A stretch of DNA of 64,000 nt from Rhabdornis inornatus (Eukaryota > Chordata > Aves > Passeriformes > Rhabdornithidae). The notes under the pieces were generated by a model. That model worked only from the letters and a program-made list of their open reading frames with translations, searched no databases and had not been told where the DNA came from. Shown piece after piece: positions 41,972 through 54,976 of this stretch (positions are counted from its first letter, which is position 1; every line of letters starts with the position of its first letter). The stretch covers positions 82,501-146,500 of the forward strand of contig VWZS01000834.1 in assembly GCA_013397075.1 (NCBI GenBank). Reading direction: 5' to 3'. The translations under genes were made by a program, and so were the position numbers.

Positions 41972-43462
41972 GTAATAAAAGTGTGCATTTGGGGAATACT
42001 GCTGTCCTGTCATAAATGCAGAGAAAGGAGTGCAAAAGAATCAGTAGTACCATTTGTGGCAACTTTTGCTTTGGAGAGTCACCCATATCCCCCATATGCA
42101 TGATACTGTGTCTGGATTTATTCTTTATTTGATACATATTTGGCTGTTTTTTCACTTTGTTTAGCTCCAATAAAAAGCCAAAGTACAATTCAAACATGTA
42201 GCAAAACACTTGCAAGGCCTGGAAAACATCAGTTTGCCATCTCAAGACAATATGGCTACATCACCTCACTGCCTTCTCTTGGAGGCCTGTATTGCAATAC
42301 ACTTGTGGATGTATTTTTAATAAAGAGTTATTTCCAGTGTTCTAGATAGGGCTGCACATCTCCTCCCCTTCCCAGGCACAGCTTAAAGCGCTTACTTGAC
42401 CACTGGGACCAACTAATCTAACAAGAATGAGCTATCTGGCTTTGATCTCACTCTGCCAAGCAAGAGGACATAAAGCTAGACATATTTAATTTAGGCAGTT
42501 TGACTTGAGGCAGTCCAGAACAGCTAAAAATTTGTTTACAGACTTCTTCCCAAGCTTCCCCTTGAAAGAAAACCGGGGGGAGGTGACGACCTGTGTTGAG
42601 ACTAGTGTAATGATGAAGGTAAAGTCCATTTATTGGAGAATATCAAAAAACTATGCCCAGAAAGAGAGCAAGCAGATATTGGGGCTTGGATTATATTTTT
42701 TAACAAAGATCCAGAAGATCTGTATGGGATTGATCGCAGTAATTAGCCACAGAAAGTTCTCTTGCATGTGCAGTTTTAGATGGAGATGATCCAGCTTCTC
42801 TGGTGGAGTTTAAACACAGCCAGTAAGTTCCATTTCCTGCATACCTTTTTAATCCTGTCAGTATATGTTGTTTAGTTTGTCAAATGGCAAAAATGGAAAG
42901 TTGTCTCTGCCCTCTTTGCAATGATGCTTCATTTAATATTTTATATCTGTACAGAACCTGATATGTTTTTACATGCTATCAAATAATGTAAAGTATATGC
43001 ACATAATGATAGCAGTGAATACAACTGAGATGCTTCTGCAGACAGCATGTTAGAGCAGCGCCCCTTCTAATTTTATTGAGGGGTTGCAGAATATATGAAT
43101 AGAAAACCTCAATGTAATAATATACAGTAAGCAGCAATACTTTTTCTTAAAGAGGTGACACGGTTTAGAAGCAAATATTCTGGTTTGGGATTTCAGTCTT
43201 CAGTGTGTGGCACATGGATTTAAGTGCCTGCACACTGAATTTGAAAATCTATGTGAATGAGTAGCTGAACTACTACGAAAGTCTTAGTAAGATGAAACTC
43301 ATGTCAGGAGTAATAAACTTTAATAAGAAATGAAACTGTTTTAGAGACTGACCCTTGTTTGCATCAAATCGTGACAGGAGAGCTTGCACTAGCTTACAAT
43401 TAAATATCTAATAACTCAGTGGAATAAAAACTTGAGGAATTAATAAATGCTTTGAAAGAATC

Positions 43463-43528
43463 ACTTCTTGTATGTACATTAAAATATATATACTTCTTCT
43501 TGTATATTCTTCTTGTATTCTTGTATAG
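43463..43528. repeat. Imperfect short tandem repeat (cttcttgtat)
   Basis: The decamer cttcttgtat or close variants occurs about four times around 43463-43528, separated by an AT-rich tatata stretch. Confidence 0.7.
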
Positions 43529-44637
43529 TCCATATTTGACATAATAGCACTGCTTTTGCAAATTAGAAAAAAAAATAAATTAACTAAAGGGTTTAAAGCT
43601 CGTATACAGCCAAAGACTTCACCCTTAAAGAAATTTAGTCCTCAGTTAACAAATCACTTCTGTACAGTTCTAAAAAATGAAAATTTCCTGCATTTTTCCT
43701 AGTATTTTTTCATGATGAAAATGTAGAAAGAAGAGTTGAGAATGAGTGGATGTCCTGCGAATTTTATTGTATTCTGTGATATATCTAGAAAAGCAAGCAG
43801 CTATATCACTGTTGTTAAACTATTTCAAGGTGTGATGTGGATCTGTTAGAGCCATTATCTGGACTCTGTTTCCCCCCAGCCTCAAAAAAAGCTGGTACAA
43901 AAAATATCTGCTTGAGCATCTGATTTGACATTCTCCCACTGCAAGATTGCTTTTTACAGCATTTTTGAAATACTGTTGGCAGAATGCATAGAAAAAATGT
44001 CAGTAGAAGAAACCTAAATTGTAGAAGCTTCCAATCACCTTGTAAATCTAACAAATGTAATTGAGAAATAAATAAAGGAGAGTAAAAGGAAGTAAGACGA
44101 GGAACAGGAGATTGTACTTACATTTTGTTTTCTCTCTTTAAGAGAAGGAAATACAACACAAATTTGGAACCTGATGAATTTAATGGCAAAAATTCTTATT
44201 TTAGAGGACTATAATCTCACTGTCCATGTGAAGTTCTTATCTTAGAAATATTACCTGTAGTTTTGCATTTGAGTTGAGTGGGAGTGTGCTGAAGTCTTAC
44301 AGGCTTAAATAAAACATCAAGAGAAGTAGTTTATGAAGTTTTTAAAGGGTCAATTACAGTTCTTCAGTCACTGGGAATTTTTGTTTGAAATTATAAAATG
44401 ATTTTTTTTAAGTTCACAGACACCAAATTTTAGAGACATGGTTACTCATTCGGTAGCAAACTTCAGAGGGTTTCAGTTGCAACTGCTGGGGATTAGTGCA
44501 TGATTCAATTTTCCCTCTTTTTTAATAACAGTTTTAAAAGTTTGACTATTGAATACGTAACTCACTCTCTCAAACTCATGAGAAAAGGAATGTTATTATA
44601 TCCTAAACAGATATTTCATTATCATTTCAACTTTTAA

Positions 44638-45260
44638 CTAAATATTCAGTCTTTCGTGTCCCTGTTGAATGTCTGCTTTAAAACATTCTCTGTAATTCTC
44701 TTCCTGGTGGTACCTGGAAGCCTTGGTCAGCACAAGATCCTGCTGGTGTGCTTGTTCAATGGTGGCTATGTACCATAGACGCTCTTTACTCTTCTGCACC
44801 ATCATGACTAAATTCTTCTCATTTCCTGCATTGGTCACAATCTTTAGGGTCTTATGGGGCTGGAACATAATTCCACGAACTCCATGTAACTGGCATTGGT
44901 ATTGGCATTTTCATTGTCACTATCATTGTCACTGCAGTATGTGCTGCTGCAGCAGGGACTCAAGAACCAGTTGTGTACTTCTCAGTTAGGTTGCAGGGTT
45001 GAATAGGACACTTCACCTGCTCCTCACAATTATCTATCAGACCTGTTTTCATATATTTCAGGAACAACAAAATTTTCACAATCATCCTTTTACAGCTGTG
45101 GTATATTGTCAGAATAACATTGGATCACAACGATGTGTTCTCAGCTATTGAGAAACACCCAGTCACCAGAGTAATGGGCCCTTTGAACCAGTAAATCCAG
45201 TGATAAAACAAATTCTCAGCAGGCACAGAAGGAAAAATATAGCAGAGTGGGGCACTTAAT
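44638..45260 (-). other. Unrecognised protein-like antisense segment, possible retropseudogene
   Basis: On the minus strand, 44868-44638 is open for 76 codons (the open frame extends a little upstream, through LHGVRGI) and reads with a charged, globular-looking composition: GVRGIMFQPHKTLKIV near the start, KERLWYIATIEQAHQQ in the middle, then a stop. Upstream on the same strand other frames read CSDNDSDNENANTN and EEQVKCPIQPCNLTEKYT, separated by stops and frame changes. This pattern would fit a decayed intronless copy of a coding sequence. I do not recognise the family, and 76-codon frames also occur by chance in this window, so confidence is low. Confidence 0.25.
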
Positions 45261-46300
45261 TGAAACAGCTCAGAGAATCAAAGTATAAAAATAATCTTTT
45301 GCGTCTTCCTTTAATAGCAACTCAAAAGTTCAGGAAAAATGTCCATATCTTAGTAGAAGATAAAAGTAAAATTAACCCCTTTTTCTCCCTTGACAAATAA
45401 ACAAAAAAACCCCAAACCCCACAAGCAAAAAACCCACCAGCAAAAGAGTTGTGCTGTGATCTCAGTGCATTCATCTTCCCCTTATATGCTGGAAGTCAGA
45501 AATACCTTTCCATACCATTTTCACAGTCATTGTTTTGACAGTGCATTTTCATATATCCCTTTTGTTCCTTCAGGAAAGTACTGAAGTAAAATATACTAAA
45601 AGGAAAATAGTCTCCTTTTCCTAGAGCCTCACAGTTAACCTCCTAATTCTGCAGAGTCTCAGCAGCAGCAGGAGGCTGGGAAACAGGTTTGGATATTGGA
45701 AATCAGTGTTCCACTGAAGGTGTGATTTTATCAATTAAAATTGTTAAAGTCTAAAATAGCATCAAGGAAGAATTGAAATATTTTCTACGGGATAAAAGGG
45801 GCTGGAAACAAAGGCTGGTGTAGCTTGCAAATACATCTACTTCTGATGTTGAGAAGTTTATCCATTTTTCCTGTTGAAGAAGCAATTATCATACAGGGGG
45901 TTTCACTGGGAGAGGGGCAGAAGGACATTGTGGGGGGTTTTAGTGGGAGAGTGGAAAGAAGAACTGCTTTGTGTCCAGGATAAAATTAGGACCTCCTTTA
46001 TTCACAGAAATGCAGAGTGGCTATAGAACAAGGGTGGAGTGATTATGTGACTTACAGGCAGAAACCTTACAGTTGCTATCTCATTTTTGTGTCCTAAATG
46101 AGGAAAACATGAGCATGTACATAGATTAATCAGTGCGAGGGAATTTGTTACGGAGAGTCAGAACTGTCCTGTGTCTCATGCTGAGCTCCTTCATCCAGCT
46201 TCTTGGGAGCTAAAAGACTTTGACCGACAAACAATAACCTAAGACAACAGTTCCATTAAAATGGAACCTGCCTAACCCTTCTGATGTCATTTGATTTCAG

Positions 46301-46435
46301 TCATAAAAGACGAAAGTAACCAGAGTGAGATGGCTGACGACCTGTGCAAGATAGGGTCAGAAAGAGCCCTCGTGCTGGATAGACTAGCAAGTAACGTCGC
46401 CAAACGTAAGAGCTCTATGCCTCAGAAATTTGTTG
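46301..46435 (+). CDS. IKZF1: IKZF1 linker exon after zinc finger 4
   Basis: This 135-nt exon (phase 1-1) has donor gtaaga. Residues 239-283 begin VIKDESNQSEMADDLCKIGS and end KSSMPQKFV. It has no zinc finger. Lys241 is in IKDE, which retains the second known sumoylation consensus of mammalian Ikaros (IKEE there). The segment DRLASNVAKRKSS is basic and strongly conserved across the family. Its position between the DNA-binding and C-terminal modules makes it one of the optional exons in Ikaros isoforms. Confidence 0.96.
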
Positions 46436-49400
46436 GTAAGAGTTAAACGTTTGCTGTCTCCTAAAAATAAAATAACACAAAGCCCCCTAAAAAAATCACA
46501 GCATTTTTACTTTTGCTTTATAATTTTACTTGTTTTGCTAAATTAACAATATGTATCTCTATAGAAGGAAATACAGAGACGTGCTGGGGGGAAAAATAAC
46601 TAAAAATCTCCAGCATAAATTTCTGCATGTTTAATTTTTCACATCTGAAAATCAGTTTTAAGTCTTTTTCCTGCCTTTTTAAAAGCTTGCGGACCAGATC
46701 ATTACAAAATCTGGACAGGTTCTGGATGTTGCCTTAAGAACCTGAAGATAGGAATAGGGATATCCTATAGGGATATATATCCTGTTGGGATAGCATTTGA
46801 CCACACTTTCAGAGTTATTTTACTGAATTCTTGAATGGCATTCAGATCTGGGCATACTGGTGTTTCTGAAAGCATTTATGAATCGTTGAACATAGACTGG
46901 GTAATATTCTTCACCCTTTGATAAAATCTGTTCATTTTTACAGCCCAGATTGATATGTCTGAAAACAGTACCTAAGTGAAAGGACCTCTGTGTATATTCT
47001 ATGAATGATACAAAAACTTAATGCCCATTTGCATGTAGCAGTTCTTGTCTTAACAATGAAAATTTTGACATTAAGCCTATAAAAATGAAGGCTACACATA
47101 TTGTTCTGTTTAGTCTGCCTGTGCTAAGTAGGGATTACACCAGTTTTGTGAGATCCACAGACAGTATTTTGTCAGCTATGTAAGGTTAGTCTTCAATAAA
47201 TAAAAATATGGGAGATCAGAGGGCAGCATATACCCATATCTAGTTAGGTTCTTTTTTAATTCTCTGTACATTTAAAAAAATATCATTCTATATGAGACAA
47301 TTAGATTAAAGTCTCTGAAACGAAAAGCACATTAAGAAGGTCTTCAGTCAAAAGTCGAGGCAAAAAAAGGGCCAGTTTATAGGACAGAAAATGCAGATGT
47401 ATTCTCTTCAACAAGGACACAGGGGTGAAAGGAAAATTAGTATTTCCTAGATGAGGAAAGGGGAGTTTCACCTATGTCAGGAGGTGTACCAAAAGGTTTT
47501 AAATTAAATTCCAAGGCTTTTTTCAAGTCCAAAGACAACAGTTCTAGGAGGTAGTCAAGGATAAGAAATGCTTATGCTTATAAAATGGCAAAAGTTGTGG
47601 TAGAGATAGATACCAAAAATATATCAACTAATAATATATATATGTAAGGCCAACCGGACCATTGCATTAGGCATGATACTAATTCTATGAAAGTTCCAGG
47701 AACGCCAGAAGTGCTAAAATTTAAAAGGTACTAGCAAGTATCCTTGTGTGTGGACTGGCTATTTAGTTCTCTTTTTCTTTGTTCACCCTGAGAAACAGTA
47801 AAGACAGCCAGTTTAACTACGAGTTTTAGGAGGGCAGAGTTTCCTGTCAGTTTTTCAGGGTGCAGTGTAGGAAAAGACAACCTACTGACAGCAGATATTT
47901 ATGGAAATTTGCTAATCTTCAAAAGGAAAAACTTTTCTAACAAGAAAATACTCCCAAATCCTTTCCTTTCCAATCCTCATCTGCTGCTTCATACAATAGA
48001 AAAATTCCTGATTAATGCAAGGCTGAGCTGACTGATGAGGAGAGCTTTTGGATTCTAAAACTTGTTTATTGCTCCTGTAGATTATCATGCTATCCAAAAC
48101 CTGTGCTGAAATACAGGGAGAAGGACCAAATGGCATCCTCCACATAAGGGATGGAGTGTCTTCTGCTTCACTAGTTTTTCTCAAGACTAAATTAATTACC
48201 TTTCAAAAATTAGATTGTTCAACAAATTCAGCCAGTTACCTGTAAAATTCTCTCTGTATTCCAGGCTGGAATAGTTCCCAAACCTAAAAGAACTGGGCCA
48301 TCCAAACAAGAGAGTGAGAACTGCATGAAAAGTTGACATATGGTTATAATGTTTAAAAGAATAGCCAAGAACGGGATTAAAAAATATTAAGAGAAAGGAT
48401 GCCCACATGCACTGAGTGCATTTTTACTGTTTAAGTACCTGCTGCAGAATCCTGAGCAGTGCAAACCTTGAAGTGCATCAAACCATTAGCAGTTTAATTT
48501 ACTTATGCTCTAATAACCACAGAAATGAGCTATTATTTTTAATGAGTGCAAGTATTACTGCATTGCCCAGATATAGAAATGGTACCTGCCTACCCTAACT
48601 TTGTGTCTGATTCAGACACTTTGCTTGGAAACAAATTTTTCTTACGAACACATGATCTTCTCAGCACAACTACCAAATAGTTATGCTACATAAAGCAAAT
48701 ACTACCCAAGAAACAGATATTAAAATCATGCCTTCTGGATGCCCAACATTTTGTTTATAATGAAAACCAGTCCCATTTTTCAGTGGTGTGCAGTGCCCAT
48801 GGAATATGAATGATTTTGGCTTCATTTTTTCGTTCTTGAATAAAGTGTATACATGCATGTTAGGAGAGTTTTTCTGTATTTAATTCGAGAGTCTTTTACA
48901 ATGCCTGTTTTGAATCTTAGGCAATTCTGCCTGAAAAGTATAACATTCTAAAAGATAAAAAAAGAATGCAGCCTAAATTGGCAGAATGATTGGGAAAGAA
49001 AACAAGAGGAACTGGAAGCTTGTGTAGCATAGCAGCTAGGAGGTGTCTGTACCCTACATCTCCCATAGGAACTTGAGCAATGCTCAGGGTATTTCTTTCT
49101 TTGCTTGCAGAGCATGGAACTGGTATGAAACCATATCTTGTGGGAAATGTAGACCGCAGGATTTCCTACACTTTAGCCCCATCATTGCAAAAGTGTCATG
49201 CTAGAAGGTTTTCGGTCTTCTCACTGGCTTTGAGCGGTCAATCTGAGTAGAAACTGGGTGGAAAATTGTTGATAAATTAATGTGCAGACCTTCTGGTAAA
49301 ATTTCCATGCTTCTGTTATCATTTCTTTCAACAAATTAGGACTTTCCAAGACCTTCCAGTAAATTTTATGTTGATCAGGAAATGGTGACAGCATCTCACA

Positions 49401-50486
49401 GAGATGTTTGTGGCTTTTAGTGTTTCCCGAGATCTGAAGAGCGAGAAAATCCATCCAGACTATCAGCAGTATATTATTGGTAGACCATAGGAGCCTGTGA
49501 AAATCTTTTACCTCTTTAGATTTGCATGAATTTATTAAGGGTCTGGTAATAACTTTCATGGTTTACACTGTTAGAGAAGACTGTTCAAGTTCATAAAATC
49601 AGCATCTGTGCATTCAAGTAGTTTTTTCCACTCCTAACTTTTGCCTTTTATGTTTTGCTATCTGTCCAGTAATTTGGAGGAAATTGTAATGAAACTCAGC
49701 ATTCAATACTGGGGTATCCAGCTAAATATACATTAGTGCAGTGATTAAAAAAAAAAATAAAATTATCGATTTACCCTTTACTTTTGGCATCCCATCAGAA
49801 TCAAACTTACCAGTAACAAGGAATCTTGCTCTAGATAGGGCCTTCTACCTTGTAGGAAAAATATGCTCCAACTACAAATGCACTTAAATTTTTTACGCGA
49901 TTCTAGGTTACTCCTGTACACAACAACGTTTTGACACAAAATATTTAGGAACATGAGTAGCTTCTGGTAATGTGTCTGACACGGCTTATGGTAGGTATGT
50001 GGGGATGGTGGCAATACAAAAAATAAGGTTTTTATTGATTTTTCTGCAAAATGACATATATATGACCACATTGCTGATGTGGGTTATTTCTAAGAAACTG
50101 AAGGTCTGAAACTAAGCCATACAATTTCCAGTCTAAGAATGTAATACTTTAGGTAAAAATATTGATAATGTGCTTCATGCTCTGAAGCATCAGGCTGTGC
50201 AGGCACACCAGCTTCACCAGCCACAAAGGCAGTGTCTCTGCTCACTGTAGCAGGCAGGTGAGGGACACCAGTGAGAAAGGAGAAAGACATGACAAAGCAC
50301 TAGATCTGTAGCTCCCTTGAGACCCTGTATAATTATTTCCAGAATTTCTTTCATCCATTTGCTTTTCCAAAGCCCTCAAATTATTTTGCATACTAAAACA
50401 GACTGCCAACCCACCACTTCTCTGAGCAGCTGTATTAGAGAACTGTAGAAATCAGCCCTCTAACTCCTCACTGTTTTTCACTGCAG
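46436..50486 (+). other. IKZF1: IKZF1 last intron
   Basis: 4,051 bp, GT-AG, with acceptor ttttcactgcag. AT-rich, with a short TA run near 47630-47645. I see no gene, SINE or LINE that I can defend. Confidence 0.88.
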
Positions 50487-51190
50487 GTGACAAATGTTTG
50501 CCCGATCTTCCCTACGATGCCAGCCTCAACTACGAGAAGGAGAATGAACTCATGCAGACACACGTGATCGACCAGGCCATCAACAACGCCATCAGTTACC
50601 TGGGGGCAGAGTCCCTGCGTCCCCTCGTCCAGACACCGCCAGGTGGCTCTGAGGTGGTGCCCGTCATCAGCCCCATGTATCAGCTCCACAAACCTCTCGG
50701 GGACAATCAGATTCGCTCCAACCTCCCTCAGGACAGTGCGGTGGAAAACTTGTTGCTGCTTTCCAAAGCCAAGTCTGTCTCCTCTGAACGAGATGTCTCT
50801 CCCAGCAACAGCTGCCAAGACTCAACAGATACAGAGAGCAATAATGAGGAGCGCAGTGGTTTGATCTACCTGACAAACCACATAGGTGCCCATGCAAGAA
50901 ATGGCATCTCTATAAAAGAAGAAAACAGGCAATACGATGTCTTGAGAGCGGGTACTGACAATTCCCAGGATGCTTTCAAAGTGATCAGCGGTAATGGGGA
51001 GCAAGTAAGGGTTTACAAGTGTGAACACTGTCGAGTCCTTTTCTTGGATCATGTGATGTATACGATCCATATGGGCTGCCACGGGTTCCGTGATCCTTTT
51101 GAATGCAACATGTGTGGCTACCACAGCCAGGACAGGTACGAATTCTCTTCCCACATAACTCGAGGGGAGCACCGTTTCCACATGGGTTAA
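50487..51190 (+). CDS. IKZF1: IKZF1 terminal coding exon: activation region and zinc fingers 5-6
   Basis: This stretch completes codon 284 (Gly) and encodes residues 285-517, ending in TAA at 51188-51190. It begins DKCLPDLPYDASLNYEKENE. It contains the conserved ISYLGAESLRPLVQTPPGG and VENLLLLSKAKSVSSERD segments and a Ser-rich stretch (SPSNSCQDSTDTESNNEERS). It ends in two C-terminal fingers: finger 5 at 460-482 (starts YKCEHCRVLFLD) and finger 6 at 488-512 (starts FECNMCGYHSQD). These fingers mediate homo- and heterodimers with Helios, Aiolos and related proteins. RVLF at 466-469 fits the PP1-docking consensus reported for Ikaros. Compared with remembered human sequence it is two residues shorter and ends HMG rather than HMS. 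It is GC-richer than the flanks, as expected for coding sequence. Confidence 0.98.
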
Positions 51191-51932
51191 AACACTGGCG
51201 CAGATCAAGCCTCAACAGCTGCATTACTGGAGCTGCACAAGCCATGACAGCAACAAAACAAAAGTCAGGTGGACAGTAAAAGTCACAAGAGAATCAGAAG
51301 TTTAGCAATGTTCTCCCACAAGAACAGGGATTTCGTTTTCATAGCATGCATTGCAACTCAGTTTTCTAAAATGAGTTTTTACTGAAGATGTTTGATCACC
51401 AAAAACCTTTAGTAATGTAAGTAGAGCTTTTGTAGTCACATAGCTGAAAGCCCTTCCCTAAATTGATGCTTCTTGCAAGCCCCCCTTGCCAGAACTCTTA
51501 ACCACATGCAGAATGCTCCACACAATGAGGACACAACAGGCAGCAGCAGCCAGGCTTTCTCTCTCAACACCCTGAGCATAGGGCTCTTCTACCAAATGTG
51601 TGGGGTTTTTTTTGATTTCTGGTATTATTTGACTCTTTGGAGAAGATTGATCTCAACTAAAGATGGAGTGACCCACCTCAGATAACTTCATGGACAGCTG
51701 GGGTGGATGGGGTCCCCCCCAGCCAGAAGGTTCTGAGTTGCTTTGGTGGTAGGAAGTACCACATTTCCACCTGCAAGGGTGCTTCTGGTATTGATAGCAC
51801 AACATGCCTTGTTCGTGTCACTTGGCAGGTGAGCAGGAATGCAAAAGACAGAAGAAACACCCTTGTAATATATTCTGTGAAGTATGAATTGCATTTAATG
51901 TATAGAAAAAGGGTATTGTTGGCTCTTCTTTG

Positions 51933-51938
51933 AATAAA
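51933..51938 (+). terminator. IKZF1: Candidate proximal poly(A) signal AATAAA
   Basis: Canonical AATAAA, followed within about 40 bp by T- and GT-containing sequence. Use would give a 3' UTR of about 760 nt. Confidence 0.4.
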
Positions 51939-54422
51939 TATTTTCTCTTTCTATCCAATGAACCCCCACTTTTTGTTAAGCAACCCCTCCTTTCTCTGCA
52001 TATAAAAGTTACAATGTATTTAATTTTTCTTTCTCTTTAAAGCTTTAGTTATTTAGAAAAGTATGATGTACAGTTGAGAAAGTAGATAGGTATATGTGTT
52101 GGGAGTCTCCTTAAGCACATTTTTCATCTTTTCAAACTGTCTGGAAAATATCCAAATGTCCCTCTCTTAGATATAAAAGAATCCCATTTTGCTTACACAG
52201 AAGATGTCCTCTTTTTAAACTTTGTGGCTCTACTCGTAAGTGTTGCACTTGATTATTTTTAAAGCACTGAGATTAATTAAACCAGCCAGTCAAAATTTGC
52301 AGCCGTATTATTTTTTCCTGGCATTTGCCATTTAATGAGGGACCAAGGCCCACAAAGGTGTGGAGAGCCTTTACTTCCTATCCAACCAGTCATTTCAGTA
52401 AGTGCTTTGAGTTACTTTTACTTCAGTGGAACTAATCTTAAGATATAAAAAATGTTGGGTTTTGCAGAATGGAGACCAGAGGCTACAGCACTTTGCAGAT
52501 TGCAGAAAAGTCCACCAAAATCTTTCTCTGTGGTGGGTTCTGCTGCAGGTACTGCAGCTTCAGTTAGAATCCAAATTTCTGTGACAAATAGATTTTGACT
52601 CCAAACACGTCTGATAAAACTTCTCTTTTTTAAGCTTCTACTTAGCTTTCTCTTCCAAATATTTCACTTCTCTCCCTGAACACCCTCATGCTTTAAGACT
52701 GGGCAAAAATAAAATTTTTGCAGCTGCATAAAAATCTGTCATTGGTGCTGCAGTATGTCCTGGGCAACATTCATAAAAATAGCCTATCTTATTAACTTAA
52801 TATATGAATACTTCAACTCTGCATAAGGAAAGGATATTTTGCAGAAAACACAGTCAAATACCCAACAAGACTAGCAGCCTTGTCATACATTTGCACATTT
52901 TCCATTCACAAGTGCATGCAAGCACACGTATTTACTATAAAACAGATTTGATGGGACCATGAACTGCTAGTACCTGGGCCAATGTGGCCTGATACTACAT
53001 TTGCAGCTATATTTGATAAACATTTCCTATCTACACATACTGTTACAGGCATGCCAGGTTCCTTCTTCTGCTTTCACTTTTGCAGGTGTAGGTCAGGAGC
53101 AACAACACTGAAGCTGAGGAAGGACAATGATGAAAAAATGAATCACAAATGTGTGCTTGTACAACCTCAAACCTTGGCTTGAGGTTCATGCCAGCTGTGA
53201 GCACTTGCTTCACTGGACACGTGGGCATGGCGGTGTTTCTACACTGAACATGCAGCAGAGCCTGACAATGCGGTGGCTTTGTCAGCAGAGGTGAATGCTG
53301 TGTAGGAATGCCCACAGAGCAGTGCATACATCCACAGCAGGGAAAACACACGCCTTACTAGTACAAGTTATCCCCCAAAAATGAGTAGTGTGAACTATGG
53401 AGTGCAGGGTGATCACCTGTATTCCCACATTAAAACTTGGTTGCCTTGAGGGACTTTATTGATGCCCTCTACTCCCACACTATAACTCAGCTGAGATGTT
53501 GCTGCTTTTTACCTTCCAACCCAAGAGGCTGCACAAGGGGTGGGCACAAGGAATACCTGGCCACTTTCATGCCCAAGCCATGGTCTTGTCATCAATGCCT
53601 GCTACACATTCAGCTTCAAGACAGACTGTACCTGGCAACAAGGTGTTGCCAAATATTTTGTATAGGAATGATCTGAAAAGGATTTTGCAGGGGGTAACTT
53701 ACATGGATGTGTTTCCTTTAATTTTTTGCCTTTCTTTAAGTACAGTTGGAATGGGTTCATTTTTCCTAGCTGGTAGGGATACATTCAGCTGTTTTTACCC
53801 CTCTCCTGTTTTGATTGATGCCAAATGAGAGGGGACAAAGTAATTTCCAAGCCCTGCTGCAATGTCCTGTGTGAGATCAGACATTGGTTTTACAGAAATG
53901 TTCTGCTTTTATTGCTCTTAGAGCTCTTTCCTGTTGTTCTTAGGTTTAGGTCACTATGTACCTCATAATTTTTTCTACACTTCATTTTAAGGCTCCCCCA
54001 GCTATACAGGGGAGGGGGACAGCAGCTCACTCAGGTGGTTTTGTTTCTTTGCTTTTGACAAAAACCAACACAAGTAAAGCCACGTTCGTGAACCGTGTAA
54101 ACAATCACAGCTCCAGCAGAGTTCGAGTGTGCCTCAAACACAGCTTTGAAAGGTGATTTCTGATTCCTGGGTAGGTTTGCTACCTCCACCACATCTCTGT
54201 GCACACACACATGGCTGAGTCCCTGTGTCTCTCCTCTTGTCAACATGCACATGCCCTCTCTGTGGCTTTGTGTATCATTAATAGTTTATATACATTTGTA
54301 TGTGTATATATATCTAAAATGGTTTGTATGACATTGATGATGCACTGTCACTCACAGTGGGTTTGTTTCCTGGCTCTGGAGTTTTCTTATTTATACTATA
54401 ACAGAATATGTTGATGTTGTAT

Positions 54423-54428
54423 AATAAA
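54423..54428 (+). terminator. IKZF1: Candidate intermediate poly(A) signal AATAAA
   Basis: Canonical AATAAA in gtataataaacagta, with a weak downstream T/G-rich element. Use would give a 3' UTR of about 3.25 kb. Confidence 0.4.
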
Positions 54429-54970
54429 CAGTACAGTAGTATAAGTAAGTATATTAAGACACAGTGTATCAGGGCATAGTCTAAAGGCAGAGCAAATGGC
54501 ATTCTCTGTTCACTAAAGGGCTTTTTTAGGTTTCCTTTTTTCCAGTGTTTTTTTCTCTTTTGCACAAAATCATCTTCAATTTGTTTAGGAACAAGTGGTT
54601 CAGTAATTTTATTTATGAACATATGCAAGGATGGCATGAAAATAGGATGTTGTGTCTGTGTGCATTGAAACAAACTGTGCCCTCAGAAAAGTTTAGTGTA
54701 ATCTTCTTTTTTCTCTTTTTTTGCTATGGTGCAATACCCTGATATGGCTTAATTGACCTTTAAAAGGAGTAAATATGTGAGTGGTTTTTATGTTTCTATC
54801 TGTTTTTAAAAGTAAAAATATTTGCTTCCCATTCCTTCCCCAGGCACTGCCTTTTCTAATAGAAGTTGTATTTACACCTTTTTTTTCCTCTGTGGTTTTA
54901 TATTGTAACTTCATTTTCTTTGAGAATATTGTATTTAAAAAAAAGCAATTTCATAAAAATTGGAAATGTT

Positions 54971-54976
54971 ATTAAA
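54971..54976 (+). terminator. IKZF1: Candidate distal poly(A) signal ATTAAA
   Basis: Common variant ATTAAA in aatgttattaaattatgtct, with TGTCTG just downstream. A sharp rise in GC begins shortly after (about 55.05 kb), which is consistent with leaving the AT-rich 3' UTR. Confidence 0.45.

Larger units (their letters stand above)
41972..46300 (+). other. IKZF1: IKZF1 intron between finger-4 and linker exons
   Basis: 4,329 bp, GT-AG, with acceptor ttgatttcag. It contains an imperfect repeat of cttcttgtat around 43463-43528 and an unrecognised protein-like stretch on the opposite strand near 44.6-45.3 kb (listed separately). Confidence 0.88.

Noticed and set aside
50468..51208. Long antisense open frames (116 and 128 codons) opposite the last exon
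   Set aside because: They are shadows of the GC-richer IKZF1 coding frame, with no independent similarity.
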